DNA of 64,000 nt, taken from contig NZ_JACIDA010000002.1 of NCBI RefSeq assembly GCF_014196125.1, forward strand, positions 124,001-188,000, written 5' to 3'. Origin of the DNA: Brevundimonas mediterranea (lineage in GTDB: Bacteria; Pseudomonadota; Alphaproteobacteria; Caulobacterales; Caulobacteraceae). The translations under genes were made by a program, and so were the position numbers. The notes under the pieces are model-generated. The model had not been told where the DNA came from and ran no database searches. It worked only from the letters and a program-made list of their open reading frames with translations. Position 1 is the first letter of the stretch, and each line of letters opens with the position of its first letter. This document shows, in pieces, positions 53,815 through 63,717 of this stretch.

Positions 53815-56328
53815 ATGACATCGACTTCCGCCACAGGACTGTTGACTCACGAGTTGATCCGTTTGGGCGGCGCCGCCTCGGACAAGGCGGACGCCATCGC
53901 CCAGGCGGGCGCGCTGCTGGCGGCGGCGGGATGCGTCGACCCCGACTATGCTCAGAGCATGATGCGCCGCGAGGCGGCGGCCAACACCTTCCTGGGTCAC
54001 GGCGTGGCGATCCCCCATGGCCTGGTGGAGGACCGCGCGATGGTGCGCCGTAACGGCATCGCCATCCTGCAGTTGCCGAACGGCGTTGAATGGAATCCAG
54101 GCCAAACGGCGCGGCTGGTGGTGGCGATCGCCGCCCAGTCCGACGCACATCTGGACGCGCTGCGCCGGTTGACCCGCCTGCTCCAGGACGAAGACCGGCT
54201 CGTGCGGCTGTTCGAGACAGACGAGCGGTCAGAGATCATCGCAGCGTTGCAGGACGAGCATCAGACGGCCGCCCAGGGCGCGTCCCTGGGCGACTTGGCC
54301 GTCGTCTTCGATTGGGTCGTGCCCTATCCCTCGGGGCTGCATGCACGGCCGGCGGCCCGATGGGTCGAGACCGTCCGTGGTTTCGCCGCCCAGGTCAGGG
54401 TGCGGCGAAACGCCGATGCCGGGGATGCGAAGTCTCTGATTTCACTTCTGCAACTGGGGCTAAAACACGGCGAGTCCGTCGTCGTCTCCGCGACGGGATC
54501 CGACGCGGAGGCTGCGCTCGCCGCCCTGCGGCGCGTGATGGACGGCCTGTCCGTTCAGGAACAGGCCGACGCCGCGCAGGCGGCGGCGCGCGCCGCTGAG
54601 CGCGCACCGGACTGGAGCCCGCCGGGGGCGCCCGCCTATATCGCCGGCGTCGCAGCCTCGCCGGGCCTTGCGATCGGAACGCTCAGGAAGGTGTCCGCCG
54701 TCGAGGCCGAGATCCCGGATAGGCCCGTCGCCCTGACCGAAGGAGGGGCGATGCTCGACGCCGCCCTGAGCACCACGCGCTTCCAGCTTCGAGCGCTCGC
54801 GGACGATACGGCGCGACGCGTCGGAGAATCCGAGGCAGGCATATTCCGCGCCCAGTCGGAACTGCTCAACGACACCGATCTCATTACTCTGACCTGCCAG
54901 CTGATGGTGGAGGGCCATGGCCCCGCCTGGGCGTGGAACGCGGCGGTCGATCGGATCGCCGCCGGCCTCAGCGCCCTGGGCAACCCGGTGCTCGCCGCGC
55001 GGGCGGCGGATCTGCACGACGTCGGACGGCGCGTGCTGACCGTGCTGGAGCCGACGCTCAAAAGCGACGCCCTTTCCGGCTTGCCCGACGCGCCGACCGT
55101 GCTGGTGGCCAGCGACCTTTCGCCCTCCGATACGGCGGCCCTGAACGTCGACAAGGTCGCCGGCCTGATTACAGCTCTGGGGGGACCGACCTCGCACACG
55201 GCCATCCTGGCGCGGACTCTCGGCCTGCCCGCTGTCGTTGCGGCGGGATCGGCGGTGCTCGATCTGGCCGATGGGGCGACGGTCATCATCGACGGGCAGG
55301 CTGGGCGGCTGTATCTGGAGCCCTCGGAAGCGGACGTGATTTCCGCCAGCGCCTGGCTGGAGGCCCAGCGTGAGGTCCGCGAGCGGGAAAGCGAAGTCCG
55401 CGCCCTGCCCGCAGTCACCCGCGACGGGCGCCGCATCGAGGTGGCGGCCAATATCAACCAGGCGCACCAGGCCGCCTTCGCCCTGTCGCAGGGGGCGGAG
55501 GGCGTCGGACTGATGCGGACGGAGTTTCTGTTCCTGGAGGCCGATCACTCCCCGGACGAGGCCGAACAGTTCGAGGCCTATTGCGCCATGCTGGACGCGA
55601 TGGGCGGCCGACCGGTCATCGTGAGAGCGCTGGACATCGGCGGCGACAAGCAGGTCGCCCATCTTGAGCTGCCGCGCGAGGACAATCCCTTCCTGGGCGT
55701 GCGCGGCGCACGGCTGCTGCTGCGGCGTCCCGAACTTCTGGAGCCCCAATTACGCGCGCTTTACCGGGCGGCGGCCCACAGGCCCGGTACGCTTTCGATC
55801 ATGTTCCCCATGATCACCTCCGTCGGCGAGGTTCTGGCCTTAAAGGCGATCTGCGCCCGTATCCGCGCCGAGGTCGGCGGGCCCGAGACGCCCCTGGGCG
55901 TCATGATCGAAGTGCCGGCGGCTGCGCTTCAGGCCGAGTCTCTGGCGCGCCACATCGACTTCTTCTCGGTCGGCACGAACGACCTGACGCAATATGTGCT
56001 CGCCATCGACCGCCAGAATCCCGACCTGGCGGCTGAAGCCGACGCCCTGCACCCAGCGGTGCTGCGGCTCATCCATGAGACCGTCAAAGGGGCCGAAGCC
56101 CACGGCAAATGGGTCGGCGTGTGCGGCGGCCTTGCCGGCGACCCGTTCGGCGCAAGTCTGCTTGCGGGACTGGGCGTCCAGGAACTGTCGATGACCCCGC
56201 GCGAGGCGCCCGCAGTCAAGGCGCGGCTGCGCGAGGCCCTGTGGCCTGACCTGCGCGAGCTGGCCGAAAGGGCGCTGGCGGCGGAATCTGCGGCGGATGT
56301 GCGCGCCTTGGAAAGACGCGGCGCATGA
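53815..56328 (+). CDS. fruB: PTS multiphosphoryl transfer protein EIIA(Fru)-HPr-EI
   Basis: The 837-residue protein carries three PTS domains. EIIA: residues 1 to about 150, phospho-His68 in GHGVAIPHG. HPr: about 160-250, phospho-His176 in YPSGLHARPA. Enzyme I: about 275-837, phospho-His461 in GGPTSHTAILAR and PEP-site stretches GVGLMRTEFLFL, DIGGDKQ and FSVGTNDLTQY. It alone moves phosphate from PEP to EIIB. AGGGAGG precedes the ATG at 53815. Its stop overlaps fruK as ATGA. Confidence 0.96.
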   Translation: MTSTSATGLLTHELIRLGGAASDKADAIAQAGALLAAAGCVDPDYAQSMMRREAAANTFLGHGVAIPHGLVEDRAMVRRNGIAILQLPNGVEWNPGQTARLVVAIAAQSDAHLDALRRLTRLLQDEDRLVRLFETDERSEIIAALQDEHQTAAQGASLGDLAVVFDWVVPYPSGLHARPAARWVETVRGFAAQVRVRRNADAGDAKSLISLLQLGLKHGESVVVSATGSDAEAALAALRRVMDGLSVQEQADAAQAAARAAERAPDWSPPGAPAYIAGVAASPGLAIGTLRKVSAVEAEIPDRPVALTEGGAMLDAALSTTRFQLRALADDTARRVGESEAGIFRAQSELLNDTDLITLTCQLMVEGHGPAWAWNAAVDRIAAGLSALGNPVLAARAADLHDVGRRVLTVLEPTLKSDALSGLPDAPTVLVASDLSPSDTAALNVDKVAGLITALGGPTSHTAILARTLGLPAVVAAGSAVLDLADGATVIIDGQAGRLYLEPSEADVISASAWLEAQREVRERESEVRALPAVTRDGRRIEVAANINQAHQAAFALSQGAEGVGLMRTEFLFLEADHSPDEAEQFEAYCAMLDAMGGRPVIVRALDIGGDKQVAHLELPREDNPFLGVRGARLLLRRPELLEPQLRALYRAAAHRPGTLSIMFPMITSVGEVLALKAICARIRAEVGGPETPLGVMIEVPAAALQAESLARHIDFFSVGTNDLTQYVLAIDRQNPDLAAEADALHPAVLRLIHETVKGAEAHGKWVGVCGGLAGDPFGASLLAGLGVQELSMTPREAPAVKARLREALWPDLRELAERALAAESAADVRALERRGA

Positions 56329-57293
56329 CCGAGCGGATCGTCACCGTCACCCTCAATCCTGCGATCGACCTCACCGTCGGCGTCGATGCGCTACGTCCCG
56401 GCGAAACCCATCGCGCGCGTGCGGCGGGCTCCAACCCGGGCGGGAAGGGCGTCAATGTCGCGAGTTGCCTGGCTGACTGGGGGGCGCCCGTGACCGCCGC
56501 CGGTTTTTTGGGCGCAGAGAACGCGGCCCTGTTCGAATCGCTCTTCACGGACAAGGGGATCAAGGACGCCATGACGCGTCTGCCGGGCGCGACACGGGTC
56601 AACATCAAGCTGGCCGAGCGCGACGGGCGAACCACCGACGTCAACCTGCCCGGACTATCGACGGCCCAGGACGACTTGGCGGGCGTGCGCGCTGTACTCG
56701 AGCGTTTGTCGCCGAGTCTGCTGGTTCTGGCGGGAAGTCTGCCGGAGGGTCTGCCTGGCGGCACTTGGGCGGATCTGTCCGCCGAGTGGCGCGCGCGGGG
56801 CGCACGGGTCATCATGGACGTCAGCGAGGGGCCGCTCGCCTTGGCGCTGGCCGGGCCGAGGTCCCGTCCGCATGTCCTGAAGCCCAATCGCGACGAACTG
56901 TCGATCCTGGCGGGGGGGGCGCTCGACGACATCGGCCTGTTGCATCAGGCCCGCCTGATCCGCGCCGGCGGGGTCGCGCTGACCGTGGTGTCCCTCGGCG
57001 CGGGCGGAGCCCTTTTTGTCGGGTCGGACGAGGCGCTTCACGCCGAGGCCTTGCAGGTCGACGCCTTGTCCAGCGTCGGCGCAGGCGACGCCATGGTCGC
57101 CGGTCTGGCGGCGGCCCTGGTGGAGGGCGCGGATCTGGATCGCACCGCGCGGCTCGCGACCGCGTTCGCTGCGGGCAAGCTGCGGGTCGTCGGGCCGCAT
57201 CTGCCGCCCCGAGAGGTGATCGAGGGCTTGGCCGCACAGGTGAAGATCAAGTCCGCCGATGCGTGGGTCGGCGCGCAAGACGGCGCCGCATAG
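56325..57293 (+). CDS. fruK: 1-phosphofructokinase
   Basis: The 322-residue PfkB-family kinase phosphorylates fructose 1-phosphate to fructose 1,6-bisphosphate. It has [52 protein letters not shown], and the ATP/anion-hole motif [17 protein letters not shown] with the catalytic Asp. It overlaps fruB by ATGA and precedes fruA by 26 bp. Confidence 0.96.
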   Translation: MTERIVTVTLNPAIDLTVGVDALRPGETHRARAAGSNPGGKGVNVASCLADWGAPVTAAGFLGAENAALFESLFTDKGIKDAMTRLPGATRVNIKLAERDGRTTDVNLPGLSTAQDDLAGVRAVLERLSPSLLVLAGSLPEGLPGGTWADLSAEWRARGARVIMDVSEGPLALALAGPRSRPHVLKPNRDELSILAGGALDDIGLLHQARLIRAGGVALTVVSLGAGGALFVGSDEALHAEALQVDALSSVGAGDAMVAGLAAALVEGADLDRTARLATAFAAGKLRVVGPHLPPREVIEGLAAQVKIKSADAWVGAQDGAA

Positions 57294-57319
57294 CGTCGCT
57301 GCAGAGAGGAAAGACACTC

Positions 57320-59008
57320 ATGTTGTTGGCCATCATTGTCGGGGACATGCAACGCACGACACAGGCGTTGCTGGCGTCCGAAGCCTTGCGCAGGGCGGCG
57401 GCCCGTCGCGGTCTGACGCCGCCGATCGAGGTTCAAGTCGAGGGGGCGGTGCTCGGCGCCCTGGAGGTCGACGCCATGCCCGACCTTCTGCTGTTGGTCG
57501 GCGACCCCGAACCCCGACCGGTCGGATCCGAGCCCGTCCGCACTGTGGCGACCCTTGAGGCGGTCTTGGCCGACGCCGACGCCGTGCTGGCCCGCGCGAT
57601 CGACGGCGCCGGCGCCCCCGCACCGACGGCGGGGCTCAGGCGGATCGTCGCCGTCACCTCCTGTCCGACCGGAATCGCCCACACCTTCATGGCGGCGGAG
57701 GGCCTGAAGGCGGGCGCCGACTCGCTGGGCTACGCCATTCGTGTGGAGACCCAGGGTTCCGTCGGCGCGCGAGACGGCCTGACGCAGCAGGAGATAAACG
57801 CAGCCGACGTCGTCGTCATCGCGGCGGATACCCAGGTCGATCTGTCGCGCTTCGCCGGCAAACGCGTTCTGGTCACAGGGACGAAGCCCGCCATAAACGA
57901 CGGCGCGGCCCTGATCGAACGGGCGCTGGCCGAAGCCCGATCCCATGACGAGGCGCTGACGCCGACCCCGGGCTCGACGCCCGTCAAGGCGCCCGGCGGA
58001 GCCGGCGTCTACAAGCATCTGATGACGGGCGTGTCCTTCATGCTGCCCTTCGTCGTGGCGGGCGGGCTTCTCATCGCCCTGGCCTTCGCGGTCGGCGGAA
58101 TCTACGCCGGCGACCAGCAGGGCACCTTCGCCGCCGCCCTGTTCCAGATCGGCGCCAAGGCCGCCTTCACCCTGATGGTGCCCGCTCTGGCGGGCTATGT
58201 AGCCTTCTCGATCGCCGACCGGCCCGGCCTTGCGCCCGGCATGATCGGCGGCGTCCTCGCGGCTCAGCTCGGCGCCGGCTTCTTGGGAGGGATCCTCGCC
58301 GGCTTCATCGCCGGCTATGCGGTTCGTCTGATGAGCCGATGGATTCGTCTGCCTCAGGGGCTCGAGGGGCTGAAGCCGGTGCTGCTGCTGCCGCTGCTGG
58401 GAACCCTGATCACGGGGCTGGCGATGATCTATGTCGTCGGCCGGCCGACGGCCCTGGTGCTGGCGGGCCTGACGGCCTGGCTTCAGAGCCTCCAGGGCGG
58501 GGGCGCCTCCACTCTCGGCGCCCTGCTCGGCGGCATGATGGCGATCGACATGGGCGGTCCCATCAACAAGGCGGCCTATGCGTTCTCAACCGGCCTCCTG
58601 ACCAGCGACGTCTATGGCCCGATGGCCGCCGTCATGGCGGGCGGCATGACGCCGCCGCTCGGCCTCTTCCTGGGCACGCGTCTGTTTCCTCAGCGCTTCA
58701 CGCCGGCGGAACGCGCGGCCGGTCCCGCCACGGCCTTGCTGGGGCTGGCGTTCATCACCGAGGGGGCCTTGCCGTTCGCCGCGCGTGATCCCTTGCGCGT
58801 CATCCCCGCACTCGTTCTGGGCGCGGCGACGGCCGGGGCGATCTCAATGGCCGTGGGCGCCGAGTTGCGAGCGCCGCATGGCGGGCTCTTCGTCATGCTC
58901 ATCCCCAACGCCGTCAGCCATGTCTTCGCCTATGGCCTGGCCGTCCTCGCAGGTTCGGCGATCACGGCCGTGGCTCTGCGCGGACTGTTGCCCCGCCAAG
59001 TCGCGTAA
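57320..59008 (+). CDS. fruA: PTS fructose transporter subunit EIIBC
   Basis: The 562-residue permease takes up fructose and releases fructose 1-phosphate. Residues 1-100 are a degenerate EIIB' domain without Cys. The active EIIB has [19 protein letters not shown], phospho-Cys115. From about residue 230 the EIIC domain has about nine membrane segments ([38 protein letters not shown]). GAGAGGAAAG precedes the ATG. The B'-B-C layout matches E. coli FruA. Confidence 0.96.
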   Translation: MLLAIIVGDMQRTTQALLASEALRRAAARRGLTPPIEVQVEGAVLGALEVDAMPDLLLLVGDPEPRPVGSEPVRTVATLEAVLADADAVLARAIDGAGAPAPTAGLRRIVAVTSCPTGIAHTFMAAEGLKAGADSLGYAIRVETQGSVGARDGLTQQEINAADVVVIAADTQVDLSRFAGKRVLVTGTKPAINDGAALIERALAEARSHDEALTPTPGSTPVKAPGGAGVYKHLMTGVSFMLPFVVAGGLLIALAFAVGGIYAGDQQGTFAAALFQIGAKAAFTLMVPALAGYVAFSIADRPGLAPGMIGGVLAAQLGAGFLGGILAGFIAGYAVRLMSRWIRLPQGLEGLKPVLLLPLLGTLITGLAMIYVVGRPTALVLAGLTAWLQSLQGGGASTLGALLGGMMAIDMGGPINKAAYAFSTGLLTSDVYGPMAAVMAGGMTPPLGLFLGTRLFPQRFTPAERAAGPATALLGLAFITEGALPFAARDPLRVIPALVLGAATAGAISMAVGAELRAPHGGLFVMLIPNAVSHVFAYGLAVLAGSAITAVALRGLLPRQVA

Positions 59009-59041
59009 ACCCAAGAAAAGATAAAGGGAGAGGGATCGCTT

Positions 59042-60322
59042 ATGCGTCACATATTGAAATCGTTTTCAGCCGCCTGCGTCGTCTTCGCGTCGCCGGCCGT
59101 CGCGCAGGACGCGGGGCGTGTCGTAAACTGGCAGGCAGGCTACACCGGCGAAGGCGCTGCGGTGGTCGACGGCGGGCTGGACCGAACCGGCGCCTACGCC
59201 GGTCAGCTCATGGTGGGCGCCGACGTCGATCTGAACCGACTGGCCGGTTGGAAAGGGGGCCGGTTGCACGTCGCCTTCGTCAACCGCCACGGCGACAACC
59301 TTTCCGAAGACGGGATCGGCAACAGCACCTCCGTTCAGGAAATCTACGGCGCGCAGAACAGCAGACTGACCCTGTTCACCCTTGAGCAGAGCCTGTTCGA
59401 CGGGCGTCTGGTTCTGGAAGGCGGGCGGACCGTCGCCAACATCAGCTTCCTGGGTTCGCCCCTGTGCCAATATTTCCAGAACAACGCCGCGTGCGGCAAT
59501 CCCACCTTCGTCTTCAAGACAAGCAATTTCACCTGGTGGCCTGTGTCCAGCTGGGGCGCGCACGCCAAGGCCTGGTTAACGCCGAACATCTACGCCCATG
59601 TCGGGGTCTATGAGGTGAATCCAGAGCGGTCTCGCGACAGCGACCACGGCTTCGACTGGGACACCCACGGGTCCACCGGCGTCGATGTGCCCTTCGCCCT
59701 GGGATACCGCACCGACGACGACACAGATCCCTACCCCCGAATGTATGAGATCGGCGGCTGGTATGACGAGGCGGACTACAATGATCCGCTGCGCGACGAG
59801 ACCGGAGCCCCGGCTGTGGTGTCAGGCGCGCCTTATGCGGTGCGCAACGGACGATCCGGCGTGTTCGCCCGGTTCGAACAGAAGGTCTGGAAACCTGAAT
59901 CCGAGGGCGAGCGGGGATTGACGGTCTTCGGCGCTGTCCTTGCCGCGACCTCCGGCGAGACTTTGGAGACGGATTTTCAGCAGCTGGGTTTCGTTCTGAA
60001 AGGCCCCTTCGCAAGCCGCCCGGCGGATAGCCTCTCCTTTGTGGCGTCCCGCCAGGCCTACTCGGACGCGGCGCTGGAAAACCTTCGCCTCGCCCGCGCC
60101 GGCGCTGGCGGCTTTGGCACGCCGGCCGACGACCAGATCATGGTCGAGCTGGGCTATGGTCTTCAGGTGACGCCCGCCGTGCGGGTCCAGCCCAATCTGC
60201 ACTACATCGTCAATCCGGACCAACTGAACGCGCCGGCCCGGAGGGTCGATTTGCCCGACGCGGTCGTGATCGGTGTTCGGCTGGATATCGACCTGGCCGG
60301 TGCGCTGGATCTGAACCGCTGA
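59042..60322 (+). CDS. Carbohydrate-selective porin (OprB family)
   Basis: The 426-residue product has a signal peptide (MRHILKSFSAACVVFASPAV-AQ) and is an OprB-type outer-membrane beta-barrel: GGRTVANISFLGSPLCQYFQ, SSWGAHAKAWLTPNIYAHVGVYEVNP (core LTPNIYAHVGVYEVNP), and the C-terminal VVIGVRLDIDLA strands. It starts 33 bp after fruA after GGGAGAGGG, so it probably completes the fructose uptake operon. A LacI-type operator sequence overlaps its codons 5-9. Confidence 0.92.
   Translation: MRHILKSFSAACVVFASPAVAQDAGRVVNWQAGYTGEGAAVVDGGLDRTGAYAGQLMVGADVDLNRLAGWKGGRLHVAFVNRHGDNLSEDGIGNSTSVQEIYGAQNSRLTLFTLEQSLFDGRLVLEGGRTVANISFLGSPLCQYFQNNAACGNPTFVFKTSNFTWWPVSSWGAHAKAWLTPNIYAHVGVYEVNPERSRDSDHGFDWDTHGSTGVDVPFALGYRTDDDTDPYPRMYEIGGWYDEADYNDPLRDETGAPAVVSGAPYAVRNGRSGVFARFEQKVWKPESEGERGLTVFGAVLAATSGETLETDFQQLGFVLKGPFASRPADSLSFVASRQAYSDAALENLRLARAGAGGFGTPADDQIMVELGYGLQVTPAVRVQPNLHYIVNPDQLNAPARRVDLPDAVVIGVRLDIDLAGALDLNR
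59055..59068. promoter_or_regulatory. LacI-type operator sequence inside the porin start
   Basis: TGAAA-TCGT-TTTCA is a perfect 5-4-5 palindrome with the same outer letters and central CG as the fruB operator. It spans codons 5-9 of the porin gene, in the signal-peptide coding region. It could control a separate porin promoter or act as a block to readthrough from fruA. Confidence 0.6.
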
Positions 60323-60353
60323 CGAGAGGGCGCGGCTGCACCTGCTGTCAGAC

Positions 60354-60389
60354 GGCCGCCGTCCCCGCTGCCAAGGGGCGACGGCGGCC
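60354..60389 (+). terminator. Strong hairpin after the porin gene
   Basis: GGCCGCCGTC and GACGGCGGCC form a 10-bp stem, extendable with CCC/GGG, 32 bp after the porin stop. A clear T-run is missing, so it may stop or stabilise the fru transcript. Confidence 0.5.
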
Positions 60390-60616
60390 TGACCATCACC
60401 GGGCGCATCCCGCCCGCCGCAGAGCGGACGGGACGAACGCGCTGCATCGAACCCTTCGCATTGAAATGCCGCGCTCCCGCACGCGGTGGCATCGACGGCG
60501 TCGCTCGGCTGACCAAACGCCCAACCAATCCGGTCGAGGGCGTCTCTCGGCGCTCATCGTTGCTCATGATGGACGGACGGAGGCCTCACACCTCGCTGCT
60601 CAGCTGCACTGCCATC
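60390..60616. other. Convergent intergenic region, porin / glycoside hydrolase
   Basis: I see no gene, RNA or strong symmetry in this stretch after the porin hairpin. The open frames that cross it are antisense shadows of the hydrolase. Confidence 0.5.
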
Positions 60617-62212
60617 TCAGTCCAGGCGCGTCACGCGAATCGCCATCCATGGACGACCAGGCAGCTCAAGAGTCGGGCGTTCGCGATCATGGAAATAGTA
60701 TTTGGTGTCCTTGGCCGACATCACAAACGCGCCTGGCACGCGCTCGATGGTCATGTTCCATGTGTCGATCACGTCAACGGCGAAGCGCTCTCCGCCTTTG
60801 ATCTCGTCGCGAGGCAGATCAAGGGCCCACTGGGTGGGAGCCTCCTCGCCGAAATAGCGCAGGTAGTATTGGCCGGGGATGCCGCCCAGGTGCTGCTCCC
60901 ACCATTTGTCGATTGGATCGATACCGGGCTTTGGACCGGCCTCCATGAGACTCTTGAGGAAGGTCAGCCGCGGCGCGCTTTCGCCGCGAAGTTCTCCTCC
61001 CTCGCCCAGCCAGAAGCCATCGTCCGGATGTCTAGGCAGGCATTCGCTATGGCCGACATAGGTTCCGCCGATCAGACCATGCCAGAAGCCGCGCACCAGC
61101 TCGGGGCCCGTGAGGTTTCCCCAACGCTCATCCAGATTCCCCTCGTAGCAGATTTCATCGAATATGACGGGCTTCTTCCAAACACTGCGGTAGGTCTCGG
61201 CGCGTGCATCATCGCGAACGGCCGCACCATTTTGAATGCTGGCGTGCGTCACCCAGGGCTTGCCGTGATCATACAGCCGTCGCCAGTTGTGGATCGAGCG
61301 TAGTCGGCCGTACGGGTCCTCGGTTTGAACCAACTGGAACATTCGGTCGAAATCGGCGTCGGTTTTGCTTTTCAGCAGATCGTATTCGTTGGCTAGCGAC
61401 CACCATACGTTCCGATAGGCCGACAGACGGGCGATGATGTAGCGGACGTAGTGATCATCAGCCTCGGCCCCCATCTCCTCGAAGCCGTAGGTCTCGTCGT
61501 AAGGGTGAAACAGAATAATGTCGGCCTGCACGCCTTGGTCGCACAGCGCGGCCACGCAAGCATCCAGTCTTTGGAAGTAAGCCGGATCGAAGCGGGCCAG
61601 ATCCCAATCACGGTTGCCTGGTCCCGTCCTCGCGAACGGGAAGATCGCTTCATTTGTCTTGATGGTCGCGTTGGGGAAAACCAGCATTCGGAGCTTGTTG
61701 AAGGGCGACGCTCGAAGCGTCTCGAGCGTCTGACGCCGCTTCAACTGAGGCTGGTGGGTCCAGCCGTAACTCGTCGTCCCGACCTGACGAAAGGGCGTCC
61801 CGTCCGCATAGGCGAAATGGTAGCCGTCCTTGACCCCAACCGGCCCCCGGTTGCCCGCTGCCGGCGCCACGGCTTCAAAGCGACCTTCGCGACCATTGAG
61901 AGCCGGAAAATCGCTCTCTACAAACCATCGCCACTGGCCCGTCTCGGGTGGTGAGAAGCGGATGCGATAGACGTCATCGCCGTCGTAGAAGCCGGCCGCT
62001 CTGATCGTTGTGACGCCGTTGGTGAAAACGCCCCGCAGGCTCACCTGGTAGGGCGCGACTGCGCCCGAGGCGGTCAGCGCGGCTTCGAACAGGCCCCAAC
62101 GCTCCACACTCATCCCATGAGCCTGAGAGGCGAAGGCGCCCTGACCGCCTAGAGCCAAACCCGCTGCTCCGGCGGCTACGACACCCCTCCGGGTCATACC
62201 CAGCGTCATCAT
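60617..62212 (-). CDS. Exported glycoside hydrolase (DUF5060/DUF4038-type, apiosidase-like)
   Basis: The 531-residue product has a Tat-type signal peptide (MTRRGVVAAGAAGLALGGQG, starting 5 codons in) and an N-terminal DUF5060 beta-sandwich (GQWRWFVESDFPALNGREG), followed by a TIM barrel of DUF4038 type: HFAYADGTPFRQVGTTSYGW, LRMLVFPN, YIIARLSAYRNVWWSLANEY with the likely acid/base Glu, and KPVIFDEICYEGNLDERWG with the likely nucleophile Glu. It ends in a DUF5605-like sandwich (core IPGQYYLRYFG). GGGGAGACGAA precedes the ATG at 62212. GC and codon bias are lower than the rest of the window, which may point to later acquisition. It probably acts on plant cell-wall side chains. Confidence 0.85.
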   Translation of the reverse strand: MMTLGMTRRGVVAAGAAGLALGGQGAFASQAHGMSVERWGLFEAALTASGAVAPYQVSLRGVFTNGVTTIRAAGFYDGDDVYRIRFSPPETGQWRWFVESDFPALNGREGRFEAVAPAAGNRGPVGVKDGYHFAYADGTPFRQVGTTSYGWTHQPQLKRRQTLETLRASPFNKLRMLVFPNATIKTNEAIFPFARTGPGNRDWDLARFDPAYFQRLDACVAALCDQGVQADIILFHPYDETYGFEEMGAEADDHYVRYIIARLSAYRNVWWSLANEYDLLKSKTDADFDRMFQLVQTEDPYGRLRSIHNWRRLYDHGKPWVTHASIQNGAAVRDDARAETYRSVWKKPVIFDEICYEGNLDERWGNLTGPELVRGFWHGLIGGTYVGHSECLPRHPDDGFWLGEGGELRGESAPRLTFLKSLMEAGPKPGIDPIDKWWEQHLGGIPGQYYLRYFGEEAPTQWALDLPRDEIKGGERFAVDVIDTWNMTIERVPGAFVMSAKDTKYYFHDRERPTLELPGRPWMAIRVTRLD

Positions 62213-62765
62213 TTCGTCTCCCCAAAACTCTGCGGCATCAAATCCGATCAAAAGTCATCATACAAGTCAGCTTCGGTGACAGCGACGTCCCGCCGCGTTC
62301 GGAGACCTGCCGGCGCTGAGAATCCGGTGCCTTCACAGGCCTTCCATGTCGCCGCTGATGGCGCGCGTGGCGGCCACAGCGTTGCGGGCCATCAGTGCGC
62401 CGCCGGGGTTCTCGATCAGTCAGGAAAGGGGTGTGACTCTGACGGGCTGTCGACGACGAAGGCAGGGTATTGAAACGCGTCGTTCAGCGACGTCGCGACA
62501 AACCGGCGGCGGCCAGGCGGCTTAAGCAGCGACGGTTCCGAAGCCCCGGTTTAGCGTTTCGGCGCTCTTTAGTGGGACACCCCACGCCAAACGAAATCCC
62601 CGCCGACCAAAGACTTCACCCCGTCAGCGTCGGGATGGTGCTCTACGGCTGCAGCCGCAAACGACGCATTCGGCGAGGAGAAAATAGCGGCGAAAAGCTA
62701 TCGGGGTGCAGCCGCTCAAGCTTGCGGTCGGGTTAGGGCGAAAGACGGCTTCGCCGCTCTCGTCG
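62213..62765. other. 553-bp intergenic stretch without a convincing gene
   Basis: This holds the hydrolase promoter on its left and the end of the GntR gene on its right. A 27-residue minus-strand frame at 62333-62416 (IENPGGALMARNAVAATRAI...) ends in a stop and reads like a protein C-terminus without a start, so it may be a gene remnant. Nothing else is supported; plus-strand frames here lack a ribosome-binding site and coding bias. Confidence 0.5.
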
Positions 62766-63536
62766 TCAGCCCGTGACGGCCTTAGTCGATTTGTCCTTCG
62801 GCCCTGGACGCCGCTTACGCCAGGACTGCTCGATATGGTCCCTCATGGCCGCCGAAGCGCCGGCTGCGTCGCCCGATATGATGGCGTCGAACACCTTCGT
62901 GTGCGCCTCATGGGTCGCACGGATATGGTCCACATTGAGCCGGCCGCTGTAGCTGTAGGTCTTGATCGCCTTGCTCTGGATGCTGTCGATGATGGCCTTG
63001 CTGAGCCGATCTCCCGAAAGCCGCATGATGATGTCGTGGAAGGCCACATCCTCGTGCACATAGCCGGCGGGCGTGGCGATCAGCTTCTCCAGCTTCTGCA
63101 TCTGTTGGGTCAGCTCTGAAATGGCTTCCGGCGTAATGTTCCGCGCCGCCTTGGCCGCCATGTCCCCTTCCAGCGAGGCCCGGATCGACGAGAGATTGTC
63201 GAGATAGCTCAGGCCGTCCTCGCGCCGGAACAGGGCGCTGAGGATCATCGGGTCGAGCAGGTTCCACGACGAGGGATCCTGGATGATCGTCCCGCGGCCC
63301 TGCTGCGAGATCACAAGGCCCTTTTCCGTCAGCGCCGTCGTCGCCTCGCGCACCACCGTCCGGCTGACGCCGTAGATGTCGCACAGCACGTTCTCGGGCG
63401 GCAGGGCTGAACCGACGGGATGGATCTCGGTGACGATGGCGTTCACCAGATCCTCCACGACCGCAGCCGCAAGACGAGGACGCCGAGTGGCGCGGTGAAT
63501 GGAGGGGTTTGGCAGGGCGGTCATATTCGTCGGCAT
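62766..63536 (-). CDS. GntR-family (FCD subfamily) regulator
   Basis: The 256-residue protein has an N-terminal winged helix (SALPPENVLCDIYGVSRTVV, REATTALTEKGLVISQQGRGT) and a C-terminal all-helical FCD domain with the metal/ligand residues in RASLEGDMAAKAARN, HEDVAFHDIIMRLSGD and RATHEAHTKVFDAI. FCD regulators usually sense sugar acids. It is divergent from an enolase-superfamily gene 182 bp away, its likely target. The locus appears to handle sugar acids or uronates. Confidence 0.92.
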   Translation of the reverse strand: MPTNMTALPNPSIHRATRRPRLAAAVVEDLVNAIVTEIHPVGSALPPENVLCDIYGVSRTVVREATTALTEKGLVISQQGRGTIIQDPSSWNLLDPMILSALFRREDGLSYLDNLSSIRASLEGDMAAKAARNITPEAISELTQQMQKLEKLIATPAGYVHEDVAFHDIIMRLSGDRLSKAIIDSIQSKAIKTYSYSGRLNVDHIRATHEAHTKVFDAIISGDAAGASAAMRDHIEQSWRKRRPGPKDKSTKAVTG

Positions 63537-63670
63537 CTCGCTGATTCCCGAAGCGACTTTGCGGGAGGCCAGATCGTATCACGATATGGAATTCGCCGCC
63601 GCCGCCCCTTTCCACGTCAAGCTCGCCTGAACCGCACAGTCAAGGGTTGCCAACACTCAAACATCATACG

Positions 63671-63678
63671 TATTATCA
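63671..63678. promoter_or_regulatory. Small palindrome between the GntR and enolase-superfamily genes
   Basis: CATACGTATTA contains the perfect 8-bp palindrome ATACGTAT near 63665-63673, in an AT-rich stretch 45-50 bp before the enolase-superfamily start. Short A/T-flanked palindromes are usual for FCD GntR operators, but the full T-GT-N-AC-A pattern is not evident, so this is tentative. Confidence 0.3.
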
Positions 63679-63717
63679 AATTGGACCGACGGTCCGGCAT
63701 TCGACATGAGACGACGT

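Noticed and set aside
62276..62736. Two short plus-strand frames in the gap before the GntR gene
   Set aside because: No ribosome-binding site, no coding bias, low-complexity translation.
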